Shown in pieces: positions 6,583 to 12,680 of a DNA stretch of 15,185 bases. Under the pieces are notes generated by a model. The model ran no database searches. It had not been told where the DNA came from and worked only from the letters and a program-made list of their open reading frames with translations. The DNA comes from an uncultured Clostridia bacterium (GTDB lineage: Bacteria; Bacillota; Clostridia; Monoglobales; Firm-18). Within the stretch, counting starts at the first letter, position 1, and every line of letters begins with the position of its first letter. The stretch is taken from NCBI GenBank assembly GCA_937914775.1, contig CALDNB010000230.1, positions 1-15,185 on the forward strand, in the 5' to 3' direction. The position numbers and the translations under genes were made by a program.

Positions 6583-6596
6583 TAAATAAATGTCAA
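6568..6596 (-). promoter_or_regulatory. Full-consensus extended sigma-A promoter of the AbrB-like gene
   Basis: On the minus strand, TTGACA (6596-6591), exactly 17 bases and TATAAT (6573-6568), with TG placed as in an extended -10. It is predicted to be very strong. It overlaps the opposite-strand sigma-E-like promoter at 6554-6582. Confidence 0.9.
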
Positions 6597-6609
6597 TGGA
6601 GGGGAAATG

Positions 6610-7182
6610 ATGCTTAATTATATCTGGGGCGGAATGATGCTTATTTCTATAGTATTTGGCGCTTTTAACGGCACTTTGCAAAATGTGGCATCTGCAATTA
6701 TGACAGGAGCGTCCGACGGAGTTAATACCTCATTATCTCTTCTTGGTGTTATGTGTCTATGGTCAGGTATAATGGAGATTGCAAATAATAGTGGTTTTGT
6801 TAAATTCTTTGCCGTATTATTAAGACCGTTAACTAAAATACTGTTTCCCCGTCTAAAATCTGACAGTGAAGCAATAAATGCTATAGTTATGAATATGACT
6901 GCTAATATGCTTGGAATGTCAAATGCTGCAACTCCTCTCGGAATAAAGGCTGTAAAAGAACTTCATAAGTTAAATCCGTCCAAGGTTGCCAGTGACGAAA
7001 TTTGTATGTTTGTGGTAATAAATACTGCATCAATTCAGTTAATACCGTCAACTGTTCTTGCACTTCGCCAGAGTGTGAATTCTGCAAACGTATTTGAAAT
7101 TATATTTCCTGTGTGGATAGTAAGTATTGTTGCAATTACGGTAGGGGTTATTACATGCAAAGGAGTAAGAAAAGGTGCTTAA
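6610..7182 (+). CDS. spmA: Spore maturation protein A
   Basis: SpmA is a mother-cell membrane protein needed, together with SpmB, for proper dehydration of the spore core; it carries a nucleoside-recognition (Gate) type membrane domain. Two adjacent ATGs (6607, 6610) follow GGAGGGG; 6610 gives better spacing and the start MLNYIW, matching Bacillus SpmA. The protein has 190 residues with several hydrophobic segments. The family blocks FNGTLQNVASAIMTGASDGV, LWSGIMEIA and NMLGMSNAATPLGIKAV (around residues 97-113) are all present, as is VINTASIQLIPSTVLALR. The length equals the Bacillus protein (about 196). It overlaps spmB by 8 bases, suggesting coupled translation. The promoter upstream has sigma-E form. 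Confidence 0.95.
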   Translation: MLNYIWGGMMLISIVFGAFNGTLQNVASAIMTGASDGVNTSLSLLGVMCLWSGIMEIANNSGFVKFFAVLLRPLTKILFPRLKSDSEAINAIVMNMTANMLGMSNAATPLGIKAVKELHKLNPSKVASDEICMFVVINTASIQLIPSTVLALRQSVNSANVFEIIFPVWIVSIVAITVGVITCKGVRKGA

Positions 7183-7699
7183 TTATTTATCAGTTGCAAT
7201 TATGCCTTTAATTATTTTTTCGATAATTACTTACGGATTATTAAAAAAAGTATCAATATTTGACAGTTTTACAAAAGGGGCAAAAGACGGCATCGAAACA
7301 ACTGTACGAATTTTGCCCTCACTTGTTGCTCTTGTTACTGCTGTATCTATGCTAAGAGCATCAGGATTCATTGATTTTCTTTGTAATCTTACGGCACCTG
7401 TTCTTAATTTTGTGGGGTTCCCTAAAGAACTTGTCCCCTTGTCCCTTATGAGACCGATTTCGGGAAGCGGAGCACTTGCGGTAATTGATGAAATTTTAAA
7501 AACATACGGTGCAGACTCCTTTATAGGACGATGTGCTTCTGTTATGGCAGGTTCTACAGAAACAACTTTTTATACATTGGCTGTATATCTTGGAAGTGTT
7601 GGTATCACAAATTCAAGGCATACTGTCAAATCGGCACTTAGTGCCGATTTGACCGCAATGATTATAAGCGTACTTATAGTTAAACTTATATTTTACTAA
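7175..7699 (+). CDS. spmB: Spore maturation protein B
   Basis: SpmB is the partner of SpmA in spore core dehydration, a 174-residue membrane protein. The start is GTG 7175, with AAAGGAG ending 9 bases upstream inside the end of spmA. Family blocks are seen in order: the N-terminal membrane segment followed by KKVSIFDSFTKGAKDGIETT, then VPLSLMRPISGSGALAV (around residues 88-104), DSFIGRCASVMAGSTETTFYTLAVYLGSVG (around 111-140) and the last membrane segment. The conserved RPISGSGAL and GSTETTFY motifs are intact. The gene contains a perfect 13-bp hairpin near its 3' end, and its stop (7697-7699) overlaps the stop of a convergent small gene. In B. subtilis the order is dacB-spmA-spmB; here a related carboxypeptidase gene lies just downstream. 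Confidence 0.95.
   Translation: MLNYLSVAIMPLIIFSIITYGLLKKVSIFDSFTKGAKDGIETTVRILPSLVALVTAVSMLRASGFIDFLCNLTAPVLNFVGFPKELVPLSLMRPISGSGALAVIDEILKTYGADSFIGRCASVMAGSTETTFYTLAVYLGSVGITNSRHTVKSALSADLTAMIISVLIVKLIFY
7625..7653 (+). repeat. Perfect 13-bp hairpin inside spmB
   Basis: GTCAAATCGGCAC (7625-7637), loop TTA, and the exact reverse complement (7641-7653) lie within the last 25 codons of spmB. No T-tract follows on either strand. It starts about 43 bases past the stop of the leftward Cys-rich gene, so it could shape the 3' end of that messenger. Confidence 0.85.
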
Positions 7700-7845
7700 C
7701 AACAGTCGCATCTGTCGTTACAACAGTCGTTGCCTAAATTAAAGCCGTTATCGTTGCACAGACAAACAATTACAATTACCGCTATAATAATCCAAATCCA
7801 GTCGTTACCAAATAATCCGCCGTTACAGTTATTATTACATGACAT
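7696..7845 (-). CDS. Small Cys/Asn-rich single-pass membrane peptide
   Basis: This is a 49-residue peptide. The ATG at 7845 is chosen because AAAGGGG lies 9-15 bases upstream on the minus strand; an open reading from 7884 adds 13 residues without a site. The layout is MSCNNNCNGGLFGN, then a hydrophobic stretch WIWIIIAVIVIVCLC, then a tail ending CCNDRCDCC. Eight of the 49 residues are Cys, with many Asn, Asp and Gly. It resembles the many small Gly/Asn/Cys-rich membrane peptides of spore formers (YjcZ-like and coat-associated), but I cannot assign it to a named family. Its TAG stop overlaps the spmB TAA on the other strand. Position among sporulation genes suggests, but does not prove, a spore role. 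No clear promoter is seen. Confidence 0.72.
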   Translation of the reverse strand: MSCNNNCNGGLFGNDWIWIIIAVIVIVCLCNDNGFNLGNDCCNDRCDCC

Positions 7846-7873
7846 AATATTACCCCTTTCAAAATTTAACATG

Positions 7874-7903
7874 TGAAACACCAATGTTCATAGTTCATAC
7901 TAT
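7874..7903 (+). promoter_or_regulatory. Possible sporulation promoter of the carboxypeptidase gene
   Basis: CATACTAT (7896-7903) resembles the -10 of sigma-E/sigma-G promoters (CATACTA is a full sigma-G match). The best -35, TGAAAC at 7874-7879 with a 16-base spacer, is only partial. No good sigma-A promoter is present before this gene. Confidence 0.35.
7886..7899 (+). repeat. Tandem heptamer upstream of the carboxypeptidase gene
   Basis: GTTCATA occurs twice head-to-tail (7886-7892, 7893-7899) in the divergent region between the Cys-rich peptide and carboxypeptidase genes, overlapping the candidate -10. It is similar in form to the heptamer pair at 4956-4969. Confidence 0.6.
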
Positions 7904-7941
7904 TCCTTAAATCAACTTTTTGTTACTTGCGAGGTGTTCTT

Positions 7942-9060
7942 TTGAAAAAAGTATTATTTATTATTCTGGTAATTTTATTTAATAATATATCCGTTTATGC
8001 TTTATCCGCACAAAGTTCAGTTCTTATGGACTGCAGCAGTAAAAGAGTGCTTATGGAAAGTAATGCTCATTTAAGGCGGGGGATGGCAAGTACTACTAAA
8101 ATCATGACCGCAATAATTGCCCTTGAATACGGAAATCTTGATGATGTTGTTACTGTTTCATACAAAGCAAGTACAGTTGAGGGGTCTTCAATGTGGCTTA
8201 AGACCGGGGAGAAAATTACACTTCGCAGTTTGCTATACGGACTTATGCTTAACTCGGGAAACGATGCCGCAACCGCTATTGCTGAGCATATAGGAGGAAG
8301 TGTTGAGGGGTTTGCAGCATTAATGAATAAAAAAGCAAAAGAACTGGGACTTAAGGATACATCTTTTACTAACCCACATGGTCTTGATGATGAAAATCAT
8401 TATACTACTGCTTACGAACTTGGAATTATTACCTGTTATGCAATGGAAAATGAAGTGTTTTGCGACATTGTAAATACTAAACGTAAAACAATAGAAGGAC
8501 TGGAAAACGGTATAAACAGAACATTGACAAATCATAACAAGATGCTGACGCTATACGATAATGCTGATGGTGTTAAAACGGGATTCACAAAAAAATGCGG
8601 ACGCTGTCTTGTTTCAAGTGCGACAAAAGACGATTTAAAATTAGTTGCAGTAACACTTAATGCTCCTGATGACTGGAACGACCACAAAATGATGCTTGAT
8701 TTCGGATTTGATAATTACAAAAAGTATACGGGTTTAAAACAAAACAGTTACATAAAGTCTTTGTCGGTTTCGGGCGGAAAGTCTGACAAGGTTTCCAGTT
8801 ATGCAAAAAACGAACTATCTTGTGCGGTAAAAAATAATGACAAAACCGAAGTAAAATACAATATTCCTGATACGGTAAAAGCACCTGTAATTATCGGGCA
8901 AAAACTTGGAACTGCCACAATTTATGTAAACGGAAAACCGACAGACAGTATAGATGTTGTTGCAGGGTATGGTATAAATAAAAACTCATCAAACAGTTTT
9001 TTTGATGTATTCTATTATCTTTCAATGGAACTGCTCAGCAAGTTTATAAGAGCGGTATAA
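7942..9060 (+). CDS. D-alanyl-D-alanine carboxypeptidase (DacB/DacF type, PBP5 family)
   Basis: This is a secreted, membrane-anchored serine DD-carboxypeptidase that trims the terminal D-Ala of peptidoglycan stem peptides. TTG 7942 follows GAGGTG by 5 bases; an upstream in-frame TTG at 7927 has no site. The protein has 372 residues. Residues 1-20 are a signal peptide (MKKVLFIILVILF..., likely cut after VYA). The three active-site motifs are present: S50-T-T-K53, S105-G-N107 and K212-T-G214. A PBP5 C-terminal beta domain follows, and the last 20 or so residues (YYLSMELLSKFIRAV) can form the amphipathic membrane-anchoring helix. In B. subtilis dacB is co-transcribed with spmAB and sets cortex cross-linking. 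The position here, just after spmB, and the sporulation-like promoter suggest the same role; a vegetative enzyme cannot be excluded. Confidence 0.9.
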   Translation: MKKVLFIILVILFNNISVYALSAQSSVLMDCSSKRVLMESNAHLRRGMASTTKIMTAIIALEYGNLDDVVTVSYKASTVEGSSMWLKTGEKITLRSLLYGLMLNSGNDAATAIAEHIGGSVEGFAALMNKKAKELGLKDTSFTNPHGLDDENHYTTAYELGIITCYAMENEVFCDIVNTKRKTIEGLENGINRTLTNHNKMLTLYDNADGVKTGFTKKCGRCLVSSATKDDLKLVAVTLNAPDDWNDHKMMLDFGFDNYKKYTGLKQNSYIKSLSVSGGKSDKVSSYAKNELSCAVKNNDKTEVKYNIPDTVKAPVIIGQKLGTATIYVNGKPTDSIDVVAGYGINKNSSNSFFDVFYYLSMELLSKFIRAV

Positions 9061-9065
9061 AACAC

Positions 9066-9094
9066 TTTACTTTTCAGTATTTGTTTGATATAAT
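9066..9094 (+). promoter_or_regulatory. Extended sigma-A promoter of the aro operon
   Basis: TTTACT (9066-9071; 4/6), 17 bases and TATAAT (9089-9094), with an upstream TG giving an extended -10. The predicted start is about 20 bases before the ATG at 9120. It begins only 6 bases after the carboxypeptidase stop. Confidence 0.75.
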
Positions 9095-9119
9095 AAACAG
9101 GTATGAAAGGTGTGCTTAT

Positions 9120-10349
9120 ATGAATATTTTTACTCCACATTATTTTGAAGATAATTTCTTTAATATAAATTTTAATAAACTAAAAAAAGACGGTGTTAAA
9201 CTAATTATAACTGATATTGATAACACTCTTGTTCCTTACGCTGTTGCAAAACCCACAGGAAAAATCAACGAGTTATTTAAAAAGTTGCAGTCTATGGGTT
9301 TTGACATTTGTTTTTTGTCAAACAACAAATCGGAAAGGGTTGACGTTTTTAACGAGGGACACGGGTTTTATTCTGTAAGTTTAAGCCGAAAACCTTTGCC
9401 CTACGGCTATAAAAAATGTATGGAGCACCACAACTGTACAAAAGAGGAAACTGTTTTTATTGGTGACCAACTTTTTACCGATATTCTGGGAGCAAAACTT
9501 GCAGGTATAAAATGTGTTCTTGTAAAACCTATTAAAACAAACGATGAAGAGTTTTTTATAAGGCTTAAAAGAACTTTTGAAAAATTTATACTAAAAAAAA
9601 TCACGCCAAAAAAACTTGGGGTAATCGGAAATCCTGTTTCACACAGTATGTCGCCCATACTCCACGGCTTTTTCTACAAGAAATTTAAAATTAATGCTAT
9701 ATATAAAAAGTACTGTCCCACACCTGAAAATCTTGCCGATTATATTTCTTACTTTAAAGAGAATGAATTTTTAGGTTTTAATATTACTGTTCCGTACAAG
9801 CAGGAAATAATAAAATATCTCGATTATATTCATCCTGACGCTGAAAAAATCGGTGCAGTAAATACTGTGAAAATAATAGACGGAAAACTATATGGCTATA
9901 ACACTGACGGCGACGGTTTTTGTATGCAGATAAAAGATATAAAAGACAAAGATGTGAAAATTATCGGTGCAGGAGGCTCTGTTTTGTCTGTAGTTCACAG
10001 CCTGGTGAAATTTGGTGCAAAATCTGTTACAATTTACAACAGAACTTTGGAAAAGGCACAATCTATTGCAGATTTATACAATAATGTTTATGCTAAGCCG
10101 CTAAATGAATTTTGTGCAGACAATTGTCAGATACTTATAAATGCAGTATTACTTAACGTTGTTGCAGCTGACAATCTTGACGGAATAGAAGAAGGCACAG
10201 AAGTATTTGATATTAATTACAACAGAAAAGAAACTGATTTTATAAAGTTGGCATCAAAGTACAATGTTATTACAAATAACGGACTTAAGATGCTTGTAAA
10301 TCAAGGGTTACTTGCTCATAAAATCTGGTTTGGAAAGGAAGAAGACTAA
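9120..10349 (+). CDS. aroE: Fused YqeG-type HAD phosphatase and shikimate dehydrogenase
   Basis: One open frame of 409 residues joins two enzymes. The start ATG 9120 follows AAAGGTG; a TTG at 9081 lies upstream of the predicted transcription start. Residues 1 to about 160 are a HAD IIIA phosphatase of the YqeG type: D32-I-D34-N-T36, FLSNNKSE, RKPLPYG and FIGDQLFTDILGA are the four HAD motifs. Residues 165-409 are AroE, the NADPH-dependent reductase turning 3-dehydroshikimate into shikimate: S174-HSMSP179, NITVPYK with catalytic Lys227, GAVNT, NTDGDGF with Asp263, GAGGSV (283-288) and the C-terminal NGLKMLVNQGLLAHKIW. The cofactor-side motif NATPxGM is altered to NAVLLNV (341-347). The gene is first in an operon; its stop overlaps the next ATG (TAATG). 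In Bacillus yqeG, yqeH and aroE are neighbours, which may explain the fusion. Confidence 0.92.
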   Translation: MNIFTPHYFEDNFFNINFNKLKKDGVKLIITDIDNTLVPYAVAKPTGKINELFKKLQSMGFDICFLSNNKSERVDVFNEGHGFYSVSLSRKPLPYGYKKCMEHHNCTKEETVFIGDQLFTDILGAKLAGIKCVLVKPIKTNDEEFFIRLKRTFEKFILKKITPKKLGVIGNPVSHSMSPILHGFFYKKFKINAIYKKYCPTPENLADYISYFKENEFLGFNITVPYKQEIIKYLDYIHPDAEKIGAVNTVKIIDGKLYGYNTDGDGFCMQIKDIKDKDVKIIGAGGSVLSVVHSLVKFGAKSVTIYNRTLEKAQSIADLYNNVYAKPLNEFCADNCQILINAVLLNVVAADNLDGIEEGTEVFDINYNRKETDFIKLASKYNVITNNGLKMLVNQGLLAHKIWFGKEED

Positions 10350-11206
10350 TGATTAAATTCGGTCCGGGCGGGAACTGCGAAGATTTTTATGCAAATGGCG
10401 GAAAATCTTCTTTAGACATTCCTAAGTGGTTAGACTCTGTCGGTCTTAATGCCTACGAATACGAATGTGGAAGAGGAGTTAAAATTTCAGAAGAAAGCGC
10501 TAATATGTTAGGGGAACTTGCCGCTAAGTACGGTATAACCTTAAGTGTTCACGCTCCTTATTTTACAAACATTTCAAGTGTTGAACAGGAAAGAATTGAT
10601 AAAACAATTGGTTACATTATGCAAAGCGCTGTTGCAGCAAACAATATGGGTGCTAAAAGAGTAGTTGTTCACATGGGGGCGGCAAAAGACATTACAAGAC
10701 GCTATGCAATGGATATTTCAAAAACCACAATGGAAAGGGCTCTTAATGAACTTGACAATGCAGGTCTTGGTCATATAACATTGTGCCCCGAAACTATGGG
10801 TAAAATTAATCAGATGGGAACATTGGAGGAAGTTCTGGAACTTTGTGCAACCGACGAAAGACTGCTACCTACTATCGATTTCGGTCATTTAAACGCCAGA
10901 TCAATTGGCGGTGTTAATACCTACGAAGATTACGAGGCAATTATTAAAAAGATAATTAAAAAATTAGGTGAATACAGAGGAAAGAACTTTCACGTTCACT
11001 TCAGTAAAATTGAATTTACAAAGGGTGGAGAAAAAAGGCACGTTACTTTTGAAAATCAGGAATACGGACGGTTATTTGAGCCTTTAGGCAAGGTTCTTTA
11101 TGATTACAAACTTACACCAACAATTATATGCGAGTCCGCAGGAACTCAAACTGCAGATGCCTTAAATATGAAAAAATATTATGATTCGTTAGGAGAAGAA
11201 AAATGA
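10349..11206 (+). CDS. Endonuclease-IV-like TIM-barrel metalloprotein
   Basis: This is a 285-residue soluble protein of the xylose-isomerase-like TIM-barrel superfamily, closest in motif to deoxyribonuclease IV (AP endonuclease, Nfo). Residues matching Nfo zinc ligands are His68 (VHAPYF), His108 (VVHMGA), Glu148 (CPETMG), Asp177 and His180 (IDFGHLNAR), His217 (VHFSK), His231 (KRH) and Glu262 (CESAG). The ligand Asp of the Nfo Asp-Arg-His motif is Lys229 here, so one of nine ligands differs. It may repair abasic sites, or it may be a related isomerase or dehydratase; location between two shikimate-pathway genes makes a metabolic role worth testing. It begins on the last base of the AroE stop and its own stop overlaps aroQ by four bases (ATGA), so translation is probably coupled. 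Confidence 0.78.
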   Translation: MIKFGPGGNCEDFYANGGKSSLDIPKWLDSVGLNAYEYECGRGVKISEESANMLGELAAKYGITLSVHAPYFTNISSVEQERIDKTIGYIMQSAVAANNMGAKRVVVHMGAAKDITRRYAMDISKTTMERALNELDNAGLGHITLCPETMGKINQMGTLEEVLELCATDERLLPTIDFGHLNARSIGGVNTYEDYEAIIKKIIKKLGEYRGKNFHVHFSKIEFTKGGEKRHVTFENQEYGRLFEPLGKVLYDYKLTPTIICESAGTQTADALNMKKYYDSLGEEK

Positions 11207-11637
11207 AATTATTAGTTATAAACGGCGTAAATCTTAATATGTTAGGTCAAAGAGAGCCTGAAATTTACGGAACAGAAACTTTAAAAGACATAGAACAGTC
11301 TATAAAACAACATTGCGGAGAAAAGGGAATTGATGTTGATTTTTATCAGTCAAACACCGAGGGCGAACTTGTAGATTGCATTTTATACGAAAAAGACAGA
11401 TACGACGGAATAATTGCAAACTTCGGTGCATATTCTCATTACAGTATTGCATTGCACGACTGTCTATCTATGTTAAAAATCCCTGTTGTAGAAGTACACC
11501 TTTCAAACGTACACGCCCGTGAGGAATACAGACACAATTTACTGACAGGCAGTGTATCAAAAGGTATTATTTGCGGATTTGGCTCATACGGATATATTAT
11601 GGCAGTAGATGCTATGGAGAAAATTATTAATGAATAA
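11203..11637 (+). CDS. aroQ: Type II 3-dehydroquinate dehydratase
   Basis: AroQ catalyses dehydration of 3-dehydroquinate to 3-dehydroshikimate, the substrate of the AroE half of the protein two genes upstream. At 144 residues it is the usual length for this dodecameric flavodoxin-like enzyme. Motifs seen are INGVNLNMLGQREPEIYG with catalytic Tyr22, YQSNTEGELVDCI, NFGAYSHYSIALHDCL (Asn73, His79) and VEVHLSNVHAREEYR with catalytic His99 and Arg106. The usual NPGAYTH has Phe for Pro (residue 74), and the usual Arg-Asp of the following helix is His-Asp, but catalytic positions are kept. GGAGAAG lies before the ATG inside the preceding gene. The next gene starts 8 bases before its stop. The aroQ-peptidase order is shared with B. 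subtilis (yqhS-yqhT). Confidence 0.95.
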   Translation: MKLLVINGVNLNMLGQREPEIYGTETLKDIEQSIKQHCGEKGIDVDFYQSNTEGELVDCILYEKDRYDGIIANFGAYSHYSIALHDCLSMLKIPVVEVHLSNVHAREEYRHNLLTGSVSKGIICGFGSYGYIMAVDAMEKIINE

Positions 11638-12667
11638 TATTTTAAAAGAATTAAACCTTGACGGAGTTTTAATAACTTCTCCCTATAATATGCTATATGC
11701 TTCAGGCTTTACAGGTGGAGAAGGTGCAGTTTTGATTACTCCTTCCAAAAGATATATCTTTGTTGACGGCAGATACACAATTCAGGCGAAACAACAAGCA
11801 AAAGATTTTACAGTTGTTGAGTTTAAAAAAGGATTATTTTATGAACTTGAAAAGTTTGATTTTGAAACTCTTGGCATCGAAGACGATTTTGTTACTTTTT
11901 CATTTTATAATAAACTGAAAGAAGTGCATAAAAACTGCGAATTTACAGGTATATCTCATTATCTGGAAATAAAAAGAAGTGTCAAAACAGATGATGAAAT
12001 CTCGTATATAAAAAAGGCAGAGGAAATAGGTGACAAAGCATTTTCTTATGTTGTTGGATTAATAAAAGAGGGCGTTACTGAAAAGTTTCTTGCTGCAGAA
12101 ATAGAGCATTTTATGAAAACAAACGGTGCAGACGGGATTGCTTTTGACACTATTGTTGCATTCGGCGAAAGATGTGCTTTACCTCACGCCTATCCCACAG
12201 AAAGAAAACTTAAACTTAACGAGTTTGTGCTTTTTGATTACGGCTGTACTGTAAAGGGTTATTGCGGAGATATGACAAGAACTGTGTTTTTTGGCAAAGC
12301 CACACAGGAGGAAAAAGAAATATATGACCTTGTGTTAAAAGCGCAGACGGAAAGTATGTTTAAGATAAAATCAGGAGTAAAATGCAGTGACGTTCACAAT
12401 GTTGCGGTTGAAGTTCTTAAGACAAAAGATGTTAACGGATATTTTACTCATTCCTTAGGTCACGGAGTGGGACTTAAAATTCACGAAAGTCCAAACTTGT
12501 CGCCTAAATCAACATTGACATTAAAAGAAAATATGGTTGTTTCTGTTGAGCCGGGAGTTTATTTTGAAAACGAGTACGGAATAAGAATTGAAGATTTGGT
12601 TTCGGTTACAAAAGATGGATTCTGTAATTTTACAAAATCCGATAAAAGTTTCATAGAAATTAATTGA
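11630..12667 (+). CDS. Xaa-Pro dipeptidase/aminopeptidase (M24B family)
   Basis: This is a cytoplasmic dimetal peptidase of the pita-bread fold, expected to cleave N-terminal residues before proline or Xaa-Pro dipeptides. ATG 11630 is chosen over an upstream ATG (11609) because GGAG precedes it and the N-terminus MNNILKELNLDGVLITSPYN aligns with the family. It has 345 residues. Residues 1 to about 120 are the creatinase N-terminal domain (YNMLYASGFTG, FVDGRYT). The catalytic domain follows with FGERCALPHAYPT (His186) and the five metal ligands Asp203, Asp214 (LFDYGCTVKGYCGDMTRT), His278 (HSLGHGVGL), Glu307 (VSVEPGVY) and Glu321 (GIRIEDL). All are intact. It overlaps aroQ by 8 bases. In B. subtilis the homologue yqhT also follows aroQ and precedes efp; here an antiporter gene follows instead. 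Confidence 0.93.
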   Translation: MNNILKELNLDGVLITSPYNMLYASGFTGGEGAVLITPSKRYIFVDGRYTIQAKQQAKDFTVVEFKKGLFYELEKFDFETLGIEDDFVTFSFYNKLKEVHKNCEFTGISHYLEIKRSVKTDDEISYIKKAEEIGDKAFSYVVGLIKEGVTEKFLAAEIEHFMKTNGADGIAFDTIVAFGERCALPHAYPTERKLKLNEFVLFDYGCTVKGYCGDMTRTVFFGKATQEEKEIYDLVLKAQTESMFKIKSGVKCSDVHNVAVEVLKTKDVNGYFTHSLGHGVGLKIHESPNLSPKSTLTLKENMVVSVEPGVYFENEYGIRIEDLVSVTKDGFCNFTKSDKSFIEIN

Positions 12668-12680
12668 GAGGATGTTTCTT

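Noticed and set aside
7699..7731. Repeated CAACAGTCG blocks after spmB
   Set aside because: They are the complement of the Asp/Cys/Asn codons of the Cys-rich peptide, so protein composition explains them.
10379..10410. 9-bp inverted repeat near the start of the TIM-barrel gene
   Set aside because: The arms are AT-rich with a 14-base loop, within chance expectation for this composition, and have no link to a start or stop.
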